64,000 bases of DNA from Dichotomicrobium sp964540795 (GCA_964540795.1 CAZINX010000006.1:107031-171030), one strand, 5' to 3'; positions 16,386 through 25,367 are shown, numbered from the stretch's first letter. Notes: a model not told the origin generated them from the letters alone. Numbers and translations: made by a program.

Positions 16386-17297
16386 ATGTCAATGCCGCCC
16401 GGGGTCGCCTATCTGAACGGCCAATTCGTCCCAATCGCCGAAGCAAAAATATCCGTTCTTGATTGGGGGTTTCTACACTCCGACGCGACCTACGACGTCG
16501 TGCATGTGTGGAAGCGGCGCTTCTTCAGGCTGGAGGCCCATCTTGAGCGTTTCTGGCGCTCGGCCGAAAAGCTGCGCCTCAAGGTCCCGGTTGATCGCGA
16601 TAAACTGGCGAAAATCCTCGCGGAGTGTGTCGAGCGCTCTGGGCTGGAGGACGCATATGTCGAGATGATACTCACGCGCGGCATCTCCCCCACGTTCTCC
16701 CGAGATCCCCGCGATGCCGAGAACCAATTCATCTGCTTTGCCATCCCGTTTGCGTGGGTTCTGCCGCCCGAAAAGCATGAAACCGGCCTGTCAATCGCCG
16801 TCGCTGACATTCAGCGCATTCCACCTGAGTCGGTTGATCCGACCGTCAAGAATTACCATTGGCTGGACTTCGTGATGGGGCTCTATGACGCCTACGAACG
16901 CGGGGCAACCAGTGTGGTTCTCCAGGACGGCGATGGAAACCTTGCGGAAGGTCCGGGCTTCAACGTCTTCGTAATGAAGGACGGCGGGATGGCAACGCCG
17001 GATCGCGGCGTGCTGGAAGGCGTCACACGCCGGTCCGTCATCCAGCTTGCCGAAGAACTCCGTATCCCGCTCCAGGAGCGTCGGGTCTCGTCGGCGGAAC
17101 TGGTCACGGCTGACGAAGCCTTCGCGACATCGACGGCCGGCGGCATAATGCCGATCACGCAGGTCAACGGCGGAACTGTCGGAAGCGGGCAGCCTGGCCC
17201 GGTCACGCGCCAACTCACGGCGGCCTATTGGGACAAGCACATCGAGCCGGATTGGTCGATGGCGGTGAAAGATATTCTGGACCAGAGAGGCGCCTAG
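16386..17297 (+). CDS. fold-type IV PLP aminotransferase, (R)-amine transaminase-like
   Basis: 303 residues of the BCAT/D-amino-acid transaminase class. The PLP lysine is Lys155 in VDPTVKNYHW; LAEGPGFNVFV near 180 and the C-terminal STAGGIMPI complete the fold. EAKISVLDWGFLHSDATYDVVHVW near residue 19 (split by class-specific positions), VKNYHW and PGPVTRQL at the end resemble the (R)-selective amine transaminase branch (Arthrobacter type) more than IlvE or Dat, from memory of those sequences. Specificity is inference. Codon use is somewhat less G+C-rich than its neighbours. It follows nnrD by 27 bp. Confidence 0.82.
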   Translation: MSMPPGVAYLNGQFVPIAEAKISVLDWGFLHSDATYDVVHVWKRRFFRLEAHLERFWRSAEKLRLKVPVDRDKLAKILAECVERSGLEDAYVEMILTRGISPTFSRDPRDAENQFICFAIPFAWVLPPEKHETGLSIAVADIQRIPPESVDPTVKNYHWLDFVMGLYDAYERGATSVVLQDGDGNLAEGPGFNVFVMKDGGMATPDRGVLEGVTRRSVIQLAEELRIPLQERRVSSAELVTADEAFATSTAGGIMPITQVNGGTVGSGQPGPVTRQLTAAYWDKHIEPDWSMAVKDILDQRGA

Positions 17298-18334
17298 ATA
17301 CGGCCCGGCCCAGGCAGCCCCAGCAGGTCCGCCACGCGCTCCGACCACCAGCCCTTGAACAGCCGCGACTCGTGCTCGGCGAAGGCTTCGCAGACCATGC
17401 GCAGCTTGTCCTTGTCCGCCGCCAGACGCTCGACCTCCACCCAGCGGTTCCACTCGCGCGTGATCGTCCAGTCCGGGATGCCGAAATTCGCGTCCGGCAG
17501 GCGGTAGTGAAAGGTCGGGCGGCTCTTGACGCGGGCATCGGCGACGCTTGCGCGCACGCGCGGGGCGTCCAGCCAGGCAAACAGCGGCAGCAGGTCCAGT
17601 TCCCGGTTGCGGGTCGGGTTGTGCCAGAGATAGTCGTCAATGAGCGTCGGCAGGTCGGGCCAATAGTCCGTGGCCGCAACGCGGCGGACATACGCCTTGG
17701 GGAACGGGTCGGCGAAGGCGAACACGCGCCGCGTCATATCGACGGCAATCACCTCGCGCAGCCAGGGCGACAGCAGCACATACGCCTTGAGGATCGACGT
17801 GATGTAATCCGCTTCCTTCCGCGCGATGTCGGGGTTGAGCTGCGCCCCAAAGGCATAAAGCGGGTTCTCGCGCGTGCCGGCCGCGCCGCGCCTGTTGAGC
17901 GCGTCGATGGTCGCGTCGAGCAGATGCATGTCCTCAAGGCGCAAGGGCGGACAGACGATCTCGCAGGGGATCACGGTCGCCGCCAAGTCCCCCACAATCT
18001 CGCCGAGCGCGCTCTGGAACCAGCGCAGCCACTCGTCGACCTCCGCGGCGAGGATGGGCGACTCATCTGGGGATTCAAGGCGGTGAATATATTGCGAGTC
18101 CAGCTCGACGAGGAAGTCGCCGTGGCTGGTGCCCGTCACCTGAACGCGGTGGGGCGTCAGCGCCGCAAGCTCGCCGCCGAATATCTCCTGGACGCACGCG
18201 GCGGCCTGGCGCGGAGAGACCGTTGCAAACTCGATCTCCACGCCAACATGGCGCGGCTCGCCCTGCCAGTTCTGCGTGAAAGGCGGCGCGGCGGGGCGCG
18301 GGGACGCCTTGCCAGGGCTTTGCTCCAAGGTCAT
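17294..18334 (-). CDS. amidoligase family protein
   Basis: 346 residues of the amidoligase enzyme family (PF12224, glutamine-synthetase/GCS fold). The metal-binding GVEIEF lies about 31-36, VTGTSHGDFLVELDSQY near 67-83, and EIVCPPL and FGAQLNPDI follow. Family members are predicted to form amide bonds in peptide or cell-wall modification and are often paired with a glutamine amidotransferase; none is present here. The start at the ATG 18334 excludes 21 non-conserved residues. Its stop shares the palindrome CTAG with the stop of the convergent aminotransferase. Confidence 0.85.
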   Translation of the reverse strand: MTLEQSPGKASPRPAAPPFTQNWQGEPRHVGVEIEFATVSPRQAAACVQEIFGGELAALTPHRVQVTGTSHGDFLVELDSQYIHRLESPDESPILAAEVDEWLRWFQSALGEIVGDLAATVIPCEIVCPPLRLEDMHLLDATIDALNRRGAAGTRENPLYAFGAQLNPDIARKEADYITSILKAYVLLSPWLREVIAVDMTRRVFAFADPFPKAYVRRVAATDYWPDLPTLIDDYLWHNPTRNRELDLLPLFAWLDAPRVRASVADARVKSRPTFHYRLPDANFGIPDWTITREWNRWVEVERLAADKDKLRMVCEAFAEHESRLFKGWWSERVADLLGLPGPGRI

Positions 18335-18536
18335 GCCGTGTCCATCTGAGGGCTCTACGCGCCGCGCGAAAGACTCGCGCGCAAAGTTGTATAGCATATG
18401 GCCGGGGGTTTACGCAGGCGCGAAACCCTGAGAGGGTTCAAAACGTTGCGCGCGAGCGCGTTTTATACTTGTCTGGGATGCGCGCCGCGCACGACTGGCC
18501 GCAAATAGCGTTGCGCTGGAGGGGAGAGGCGCAAGC

Positions 18537-19568
18537 GTGTTCGTTGACCTGCAGCAGAACCCGTCCAACCTTTTGAACGCGGTGTTCGACAACCTGTTCG
18601 ATGCCGTGGCCGTGGTCGATGGCGAGACGGGCCGGTTCCTCGGCGCGAATGAGGAGGCGCTCAGTCTGCTGGGCTACGAACCTGACGAGTTGCGGGCGCT
18701 GCGCCCGGACGACATCCATCCGCACGAAATTCCGCGCCTTCGGGACTTCCTGAAAGAGGTTCGCGTGAAGGGCCGGTGGATCTCTGGCGAGCTGTCCTGC
18801 CGGCGCAAATGCGGCGATCTGGTGCCAGCGGAAATCCGCGCCACGCGCGCCGTGGAAGCCAACCGCGAACTCATCATCATCGTGATCCGCGACCGCCGCA
18901 TCGACCAGCTGGCCGAACTGGGCCGGTCCATCCGCAAGATTGCGCATGATTTGCGCAACACGCTTGCGACCGCGCAACTCCTCAGCGACAGCCTGATGAG
19001 CCATGGCGACCGCACCGTCCGGCGCAATGCCGAGACGATCGCGCGCGCTGTGGACCGCGCGCTGCACATGAGCCGGCAGGCGCTGGGCGCCGGAAAGAGC
19101 AGCGCGCCCCCGCCGCAACACGAGCGCTTCCTGCTGATCGACGTGGTCGAAGAGGTCCGCAACTCGCTCGGCATCGATCCGCATGACGGACAGATCAAGG
19201 CGCCGGATGAAGCCGCCGGGGCTATCCTCGACGCCGACTTCGACCAGATCTATCGCATCCTGTTGAACCTCTCGCGCAATGCGCTCGACGCGGGCGCGAC
19301 GACGATCGGACTGTCCTGCGAACGCGGCGATGACACCGTTGAAATCCGCATCGCCGATAACGGCCCCGGCCTGCCGCAGGACATGGCGGATCAGCTCTTC
19401 GAGGAAAAAACCGGGCCATCACGTCCGGGCAAGACGGGCCTCGGCCTGATGATTTCCCGGGAACTGGCCCGCAACCACAGTGGCGATCTCATTCTGCTCG
19501 ACACAGGACCGTGGGGCACCGCCTTTCAACTGAGGCTGCCGGCTAAGGCCCCTTCCTCGGCCGGCTAG
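18537..19568 (+). CDS. PAS-domain sensor histidine kinase
   Basis: 343 residues, no membrane segment. PAS domain about 10-120 (NLFDAVAVVDGETGRFLGAN); dimerisation/phosphoacceptor helix IRKIAHDLRNTL with His about 137; HATPase N-box NLSRNALDAGA near 247, G1 IADNGPGLP and G2 KTGLGLMISRELA. Cytosolic orphan kinase: no response regulator within the window. Start is GTG with GGAGGGGAGAGG just upstream. Signal sensed is unknown. Confidence 0.88.
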   Translation: MFVDLQQNPSNLLNAVFDNLFDAVAVVDGETGRFLGANEEALSLLGYEPDELRALRPDDIHPHEIPRLRDFLKEVRVKGRWISGELSCRRKCGDLVPAEIRATRAVEANRELIIIVIRDRRIDQLAELGRSIRKIAHDLRNTLATAQLLSDSLMSHGDRTVRRNAETIARAVDRALHMSRQALGAGKSSAPPPQHERFLLIDVVEEVRNSLGIDPHDGQIKAPDEAAGAILDADFDQIYRILLNLSRNALDAGATTIGLSCERGDDTVEIRIADNGPGLPQDMADQLFEEKTGPSRPGKTGLGLMISRELARNHSGDLILLDTGPWGTAFQLRLPAKAPSSAG

Positions 19569-20098
19569 GTCTCGGTGCAGGGATCGTCCGGCGGCAAGCG
19601 GAACTCCGGGTCGATGCGCGTGCGCAAAAGGTTGTTGGTGTAGGTTGCCAGCGTGTAGGCGGCGAAGATCGTGATGATTTCCAGCAGCCCGCTGACGTCC
19701 AGTCCCTGCGCCTCGAAATCCGCGATTTCGTGACGACCGAGCCGTCCATGCGTCTGCGCGATGCGTCGCGTCGCACGGACCAGGAGCCGCTCGCGCTCCG
19801 CTCCCGGCACCTCGCCGGCGCAGATTGCCTTGATTGCCGTTTCCACCACGCCGTGCCGGCGCGCTTCGCTCACGAACACCGATTCGCAATAGGCGCAGCC
19901 GGTCTGCACGGAGACTTCCAGCGCCACCACGGCCTGTTCGCCCGCGCTAAGCTGCCCCCCGGTCTCCAGCGCATGTTCCATTTCCACAAAGGACTGCAGC
20001 GCGGCGGGATTCTTGGCCAACATGCGATAGACGTTCGGCGCTGTCCCCCCGAACAGCCCGGCGACCTTTTCGAGCATCCTATCCGATGTGTCAGGCAT
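19565..20098 (-). CDS. carboxymuconolactone decarboxylase (AhpD-like) family protein
   Basis: 177 residues. The AhpD-type redox motif TGCAYCESV lies near residue 65, followed by the helical core typical of the family (LSAGEQAVVALEVSVQTGCAY upstream, split; ARRHGV after). Members act as alkylhydroperoxidases or have unknown roles. The ATG at 20098 is chosen; an alternative at 20149 adds 17 non-conserved residues. Stop codon overlaps the histidine kinase stop at CTAG, a second case of this in the window. Confidence 0.8.
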   Translation of the reverse strand: MPDTSDRMLEKVAGLFGGTAPNVYRMLAKNPAALQSFVEMEHALETGGQLSAGEQAVVALEVSVQTGCAYCESVFVSEARRHGVVETAIKAICAGEVPGAERERLLVRATRRIAQTHGRLGRHEIADFEAQGLDVSGLLEIITIFAAYTLATYTNNLLRTRIDPEFRLPPDDPCTET

Positions 20099-20373
20099 TT
20101 CTTTCGATGCAATGCGTGTTTTGGGCGTCGGATGTGTGTCAAGCCGCATTGTACATGTGATGGCGCTGTCGGCTACTCAATCCCGCGTTACGCATGTGAG
20201 AGTTTCGTGCTTCTTCGCGAATAAGGCAGGCCAACCATCGCGAACCGCTCCAGAGCGCTCACGCGCCCTTCGCGCGGATTTGAGCCGATGTGACCCCCGT
20301 TCCTTTTGCGCTGATGATATCTCCATTGGCAAGCGCGCCTGTAGCCTTCGCGCCGGTCGCCAAGGGGAGTGTC

Positions 20374-21903
20374 ATGGGAATGGAACTGGATTGGTTCAGC
20401 TACATCACGATGGAGGGCCTCGACCTCCTGACCAAGCTGTTCGTGTTCACGGTGGGGCTGGGAGCGCTCGCCGTCGTTATTCTGTTTATTATTGATGTGT
20501 CGCAGACCAGGGACGCGGTACGACGCAACTATCCGGTCATTGGACGTTTCCGGCACATTTTCACCACGCTCGGCGAGTTTTTTCGCCAGTATTTCTTTGC
20601 GCTTGACCGGGAAGAGATGCCTTTTAACCGGGCGCAGCGCGACTGGGTCTACAAATCCTCCGCCGGAAGCGACAACACGATCGCCTTCGGCTCCACGCAC
20701 AATCTGAGCGAAGTTGGCTCGCCGGTCTTTGTCAACTGCCCGTTCCCCACGCTCGAAACCGACGGCGCGCCCACGCCGAGCGTGGTCGTCGGCGAATACA
20801 CGCCCCATCCTTACGAGTTCACCTCCGTTATCAACATCTCGGGGATGAGCTATGGCGCGATTTCCGACCCGGCGGTGCGCGCGCTATCCAGGGGCGCAGG
20901 CATGGCGGGCTGCTGGCTCAACACGGGCGAGGGCGGGCTGGCCCCTCAGCATCTGGAAGGCGGGGCCGATATCGTCCTGCAGATCGGCACGGCGAAATAC
21001 GGCGTGCGCACGCTGGACGGCAGGCTCGATGACGGCAAGCTGCGCGAGATCGGCGCGATCCCGCAGGTGAAGATGATCGAACTGAAGCTCAGCCAGGGCG
21101 CGAAGCCGGGCAAGGGCGGGCTGCTGCCCGGCGTGAAGGTGACGCCCGAAATCGCGAAGATTCGCGGCATCCCCGTCCATCAGGATTCCGTGTCGCCGAA
21201 CCGCCACCCGGAAATCGATAATGTGGAGGAATTGCTCGACGTCATCGGCTATCTGCGCGGGGTTTCGGGCAAGCCTGTCGGCTTCAAGAGCGTCGTCGGC
21301 GCTTATGGCTGGCTGGAGCAGATGTGCGACGAGATCCACCGTCGCGGCGTCGAAAGCGCGCCGGACTTCATCACCATCGATTCGGGTGATGGCGGGACTG
21401 GAGCGGCTCCGATGGCGCTGATGGATCATGTCGGCCTTCCGATCAAGGAGGCGCTGCCGCTGGTCGCCGACATCCTCACGCGCTATGGCCTGCGCGAGCG
21501 GATCAAGTTGTTCGCCTCGGGCAAGCTGGTCACGCCAGCCGAGGTCGCCTGGGCATATTGTGCGGGCGCGGACTCGGTTGTCTCCGCGCGCGGCTTCATG
21601 TTCGCGCTGGGCTGTATCCAGGCGCTGAAATGCAACAAGAATACCTGCCCGACTGGCATCACCACGCACAACCCGCGGCTGCAGCGCGGTCTCAACCCGG
21701 CGGACAAGGCGGTGCGGGTCATGCAGTATGTCGAGAAGATGCGAAAGGATGTCGGCATCATTGCGCATTCCTGCGGCGTGCCGCATCCGCGCGCGCTCAA
21801 GCGGTACCACTGCCGCATGGTGCAGCCCAACGGCACGTCCGTGCCGCTCGACCAGCTTTATCCGCCCGTCCGGCAGGGCAGCGCAAACACCGTTGCGGCA
21901 TAA
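20374..21903 (+). CDS. FMN-binding glutamate synthase family protein
   Basis: 509 residues. One N-terminal membrane helix (about 14-42) followed by a GltS-type FMN TIM barrel: NISGMSYGAISDPAVRALS, NTGEGGL, a substrate/FMN loop at ITIDSGDGGTGAAP and the Cys-rich KCNKNTCPTGITTHNP near 425, where the full enzyme holds its iron-sulfur cluster. It lacks the glutaminase and GXGXG domains, so it is a stand-alone glutamate-synthase-like protein of uncertain reaction. Start at 20374 because AAGGGGAG lies 5 nt before; the frame is open further upstream. Ends in a strong terminator. Confidence 0.88.
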   Translation: MGMELDWFSYITMEGLDLLTKLFVFTVGLGALAVVILFIIDVSQTRDAVRRNYPVIGRFRHIFTTLGEFFRQYFFALDREEMPFNRAQRDWVYKSSAGSDNTIAFGSTHNLSEVGSPVFVNCPFPTLETDGAPTPSVVVGEYTPHPYEFTSVINISGMSYGAISDPAVRALSRGAGMAGCWLNTGEGGLAPQHLEGGADIVLQIGTAKYGVRTLDGRLDDGKLREIGAIPQVKMIELKLSQGAKPGKGGLLPGVKVTPEIAKIRGIPVHQDSVSPNRHPEIDNVEELLDVIGYLRGVSGKPVGFKSVVGAYGWLEQMCDEIHRRGVESAPDFITIDSGDGGTGAAPMALMDHVGLPIKEALPLVADILTRYGLRERIKLFASGKLVTPAEVAWAYCAGADSVVSARGFMFALGCIQALKCNKNTCPTGITTHNPRLQRGLNPADKAVRVMQYVEKMRKDVGIIAHSCGVPHPRALKRYHCRMVQPNGTSVPLDQLYPPVRQGSANTVAA

Positions 21904-21907
21904 GAAG

Positions 21908-21934
21908 AAAGCCCGGCGGAATGCCGGGCTTTTT
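21908..21934. terminator. bidirectional intrinsic terminator
   Basis: AAAGCCCGGC, 5-nt loop, GCCGGGCTTTTT directly after the glutamate-synthase-like gene and directly before the end of the convergent GNAT gene; T-runs flank both sides. Confidence 0.88.
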
Positions 21935-21935
21935 A

Positions 21936-22505
21936 TCACGCGGCGTAGCGTTTCGGCAGGTCGAGCACCGCCATCATGAAGTTGCTGCCATCCTCGACGG
22001 CTTCGCTCCAGATGGACAGGTACGTTGGAACGCCCGGCTGGACCCGGCCGATCACGTCGCCGTGGTCGAACTGCAGCGAGGCCTCGAACTTCTTGGCCAC
22101 GCGCTGCATTCTCCGGTTTTCGAGCAGGCAATTCATGTAGAGCCGGCCGATGCCGCGATTGCGCGCCGACCGGATGGTGCGGCCAAGCAGCTCGCTGCCG
22201 ATGCCATGGTTCTGGTAATCTGTCTCGACCGAAAACGCCGCCTCGGCCTCGCCGGACCATTGATCGCCGATTCGGCGCAGCTCGGCGGCGGCGCGTACCT
22301 CGCCGCCCACGATGAAGGCGTGAATGACGCTGTCCCAGTCGCCGACATTTGCGGCGTAATCGCCGATGAATGCGTCATTGACCGGCATACCGAAGCGAAG
22401 GCGCCGGGTTTCCTTATCCAGTCTCAACAGGTGGTCACGGAACTTCTCTGTTTCCGTTGGCCAGAGCTTTCTGAACGTTCCTCCCCAGAAGTAAGATTCA
22501 GCCAT
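21936..22505 (-). CDS. GNAT family N-acetyltransferase
   Basis: 189 residues of the acetyltransferase fold. The acetyl-CoA-binding motif is QNHGIGSELLGRTIRSARNRG about 106-126 (split by class); preceding strand AAFSVETDYQNHG and following RLYMNCLLENRRM fit motif B. Substrate unknown. Ribosome site GGGAGAGG 5 nt before the ATG at 22505, which excludes a long upstream open frame. Confidence 0.88.
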   Translation of the reverse strand: MAESYFWGGTFRKLWPTETEKFRDHLLRLDKETRRLRFGMPVNDAFIGDYAANVGDWDSVIHAFIVGGEVRAAAELRRIGDQWSGEAEAAFSVETDYQNHGIGSELLGRTIRSARNRGIGRLYMNCLLENRRMQRVAKKFEASLQFDHGDVIGRVQPGVPTYLSIWSEAVEDGSNFMMAVLDLPKRYAA

Positions 22506-22744
22506 GAGAACCTCTCCCGGGTTGCGTTGCGTCGCGGCAGAAACCGGGTCTGCGCCGGTCTTGCTGCACTGCAGCATACATGATGGAATGTGGCTTCGGT
22601 AAGACCCGGCCGCCACCGCTCCATGGCGGATCGGGCGCATGGCTGCCATGCCGACAAGGCAGACCCCACCCGGCGCGCAATCCCATGCGTTGCCTGATCC
22701 GCGCCGGTCTTTGCAATCCAGAGTTGTAGGGAGAGAGGGGAGGT

Positions 22745-22781
22745 GGCCGGATCCCGATGGGGGTAAGGATCCGGCCGTTTT
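22745..22781 (+). terminator. perfect 10-bp dyad, possible terminator
   Basis: GGCCGGATCC (22745-22754) and GGATCCGGCC (22767-22776) with a 12-nt loop, followed by GTTTT. It lies before a small ORF at 22810 in a gene-poor area. It could end a short plus-strand RNA or act as an attenuator. Confidence 0.45.
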
Positions 22782-22809
22782 GGGCACTAGAGAGGGAGAG
22801 GACTGGGCT

Positions 22810-22926
22810 ATGAAAACGCCAGATGATCAGTCCGGCGCATCTTGCCTTGTCCCAAACGCGGTACTTCTACGCTACGCACACGGTACTAAACCGCATGTTC
22901 GCACCCTTTGGATCAAGCATCCGTGA
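22810..22926 (+). CDS. possible 38-residue protein
   Basis: Starts with MKTPDDQSGASCLVPNAV and ends in VRTLWIKHP. ATG preceded by GAGAGGGAGAGG about 9 nt upstream. No family recognised. It follows the 22745 dyad by 29 bp, so translation could depend on read-through. Weak evidence: one good ribosome site and an intact frame. Confidence 0.35.
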   Translation: MKTPDDQSGASCLVPNAVLLRYAHGTKPHVRTLWIKHP

Positions 22927-23633
22927 GCCGGATACCCGTATCCGCAGGGGTCTGAAACGACCGGTGTGGAGACTTCAGGCGGTGATGAATGACCGTAAGT
23001 AGATATCCGGCCATTCTAACAATGCGGCTAGAGGCGTTCCGGGAGTCGAGATCGGCAGTTGTCCCTCAACATTTGCGCGATCGTTGCTTTTCCGAAATCC
23101 TTTCGCGCCGATTGATGAACCTTACCTCCCGCGTGCATGGAGAGGAAGTGTTGCCCGTCCTGGCCACAATCCGGTTGTGCCGTTCAGATAAATGCACCCT
23201 ATACGCGCATTCAGACGCTTGCAAGGGAAATTTGATGCAACCAAAAATTGATGCGGCGCCGCGCCGGCGTATCCGGGCTGTTCCGCAGAGCGTTCGCGCC
23301 CGCCGGGGGGATTTGGCTTGTTTTCACGCAAAGGTTGCAGGACGTCGCTAGGGCGCTTCCGGATATGCCACCTTCGTTCAATGCGCGCTTGGAATCGCTG
23401 CAATTTCGCATACTTGGCTGGAGAGACGACAAACGGACCGACGCCGCGCTTGGAAACGCCGCGCCGGCGGCTTAAATCCGCGGAGAAACCGGCGATGCCG
23501 GGAGGGGCGGCTTTCGGTCTTGTTGAAACCCTGTGGACGCCGCGCGCGGAGCGCCTGGCCGCGGCGTTCCCGCGGGCCAATCTCTCCGCACTGACCGCGC
23601 GGACTTTCAGCTTCGGGAGGCTTACGCAGCGGG
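22927..23633. other. gene-poor spacer of about 700 bp
   Basis: No convincing gene. A plus-strand frame at 22989-23351 (120 codons) and a minus-strand frame at 23122-23580 (152 codons) exist but have no ribosome site, no domain and no protein-like composition. Base composition from 22985 to 23260 looks visibly lower in G+C than flanking genes, which could mark a regulatory region or the remnant of a lost gene. Confidence 0.4.
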
Positions 23634-24608
23634 ATGATGTATGTGCAGCTTGCCGCCGGTCTCGCCTTGCTCGTCGTTTTCGGCGACGTTCTCGTGCGCG
23701 GCGCCGCCGACCTTTCCTACCGGCTCGGCATCCCGCCGCTGATTGTTGGGCTTACGGTGGTCGCCTTCGGCACCTCCGCGCCGGAGTTGGTGGTTTCGGT
23801 CAAGGCGGCGCTGGATGGCCTGCCCGGCATCGCCGTCGGCAACGTCGTCGGCAGCAACATCGCCAACATCCTTCTGGTCCTCGGCCTGCCTGCGCTCATC
23901 AGCGCGACCCGCTGCGATCATTACGCGCTCGACCGCAACACCTTCATTGTCCTTGGCGCGAGCATCCTGTTCACGGGGCTCTGCTTTCTGACTCCGATGA
24001 CGTTCTGGGACGGCGCGCTGCTTTTCAGCCTGCTGATCGCGTTCCTGTGGCTGTCCGCGCGGCGGGCGATGAGCAGCCGGCCGGATGGCAGCATCGTGCC
24101 GATCGACGATGATGTCAGTCCGCTCCCCGGCCCAGTCTGGGTCTCCGTCGGCGCGCTGTTGATCGGGCTGATCGGCCTGCCGCTGGCGGCGCATCTTACA
24201 GTTGACGGCGCGTCGGCCGTCGCCAGCGACTGGGGCGTGACCGACACGGTGATCGGCCTGACGGTCGTGGCGATCGGCACGTCGTTGCCGGAACTGGCGA
24301 CGACCATTATTGCCGCGCTCCGTCAGCATGGCGCGCTCGCGCTTGGCAACGTGCTGGGCAGCAACCTGTTCAACATGCTCGCAATCATCGGCATCACCGC
24401 GATGGTCACGCCGCTCAGCATTCCGCCGGAGGTGCTGCGCCTCGACATCTGGGTGATGTTGGCGGCGACCGTGCTTCTCGTCCCGTTCGTGGTCTGGGAG
24501 GTGCCGATCGGGCGTATAGCCGGTATCGCGTTCCTGTCCGCCTATGCAGTCTATATCGGCTATCTGCTCAGCCCGGGCGCGCAGGCGGGCCTTGCGGTGG
24601 TTCGTTAA
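23634..24608 (+). CDS. calcium/sodium antiporter, CaCA family
   Basis: 324 residues, about ten membrane helices in two inverted repeats. The alpha-repeats read GLTVVAFGTSAPELVVSVKA near 39 and GLTVVAIGTSLPELATTI near 207, each followed by GNVVGSNIANI and GNVLGSNLFNM, the ion-binding signature of K+-dependent Na+/Ca2+ exchangers (YrbG/CaxA). It exports calcium across the inner membrane. Tandem ATG codons at 23634 and 23637 leave the exact start open. Confidence 0.92.
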   Translation: MMYVQLAAGLALLVVFGDVLVRGAADLSYRLGIPPLIVGLTVVAFGTSAPELVVSVKAALDGLPGIAVGNVVGSNIANILLVLGLPALISATRCDHYALDRNTFIVLGASILFTGLCFLTPMTFWDGALLFSLLIAFLWLSARRAMSSRPDGSIVPIDDDVSPLPGPVWVSVGALLIGLIGLPLAAHLTVDGASAVASDWGVTDTVIGLTVVAIGTSLPELATTIIAALRQHGALALGNVLGSNLFNMLAIIGITAMVTPLSIPPEVLRLDIWVMLAATVLLVPFVVWEVPIGRIAGIAFLSAYAVYIGYLLSPGAQAGLAVVR

Positions 24609-24632
24609 CGCTGAACCGGAGCAGGACTGGCG

Positions 24633-25367
24633 ATGACCGATCACACTCCGCCTGTCGCCCTCGTCACCGGCGCGGCCAAGCGCATCGGCCGTTCCATTGC
24701 CCGCCGGCTCGTCGAGGAGGGGTGGGCAATTGCCCTGCACTACAACCGCTCGCGCGACGAGGCTGAAGCGTTCGCCGCGGAGCTGCGCGCGCTCGGCGCA
24801 CGGGTCGCGCCGCTGCAGGCCGATCTCAGCGACTATAACCAGACGCTGCGTCTGGTCCCCGCCTGCGTCGAGGCGCTCGGCCCGCCGGACTGCCTTGTCA
24901 ACAATGCCTCTATCTTCGAGCGTGACTCGATCCGCGACGTCACCGCCGAAAGCTGGGCGGCGCATCACAACACCAACCTGCGCGCGCCAGTGATGCTGGC
25001 GCAGGCGTTTGACAAGACGCTGCCCGCCGGACAGGACGGCAACATCATCAACATCATCGACCAGCGCGTGCTGCGCCTCACGCCCACCTTCTTCTCCTAC
25101 ACGCTGGCCAAGTCGGCGCTGTGGACCGCCACCCGCACCATGGCCCAGGCGCTTGCGCCGCGCATCCGCGTCAATGCCATCGCGCCAGGGCCGGTTCTGC
25201 CGAATCCCTATCAGACCGAAGCCGATTTCGCCCGCGAGTGGGACTCGACCCTGCTGCGCCGCGGGGCCAGGCCGGAAGAGATCGCGGAAGCGGTTGTCTT
25301 CATCCTCCGCGCGCGCGCCATGACCGGCCAGATGATCGCGCTCGACGGCGGCGAGCACCTGCAATAG
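24633..25367 (+). CDS. SDR oxidoreductase, pteridine reductase/FolM-like
   Basis: 244 residues. The cofactor motif is TGAAKRIGRSIA (13-24), in which Arg replaces a glycine as in pteridine reductases and FolM; NNASIFERDS near 88 and the catalytic YTLAKSALW near 155 follow, and RINVNAIAPGPVLP is conserved. These features favour reduction of a pterin or dihydrofolate over general alcohol oxidation. Starts 25 bp after the antiporter and stands 109 bp before mtnP. Confidence 0.82.
   Translation: MTDHTPPVALVTGAAKRIGRSIARRLVEEGWAIALHYNRSRDEAEAFAAELRALGARVAPLQADLSDYNQTLRLVPACVEALGPPDCLVNNASIFERDSIRDVTAESWAAHHNTNLRAPVMLAQAFDKTLPAGQDGNIINIIDQRVLRLTPTFFSYTLAKSALWTATRTMAQALAPRIRVNAIAPGPVLPNPYQTEADFAREWDSTLLRRGARPEEIAEAVVFILRARAMTGQMIALDGGEHLQ

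Noticed and set aside
22989..23351. 120-codon plus-strand frame in the gene-poor stretch
   Set aside because: Only a weak ribosome site, no family, composition not protein-like; kept only as part of the spacer description.
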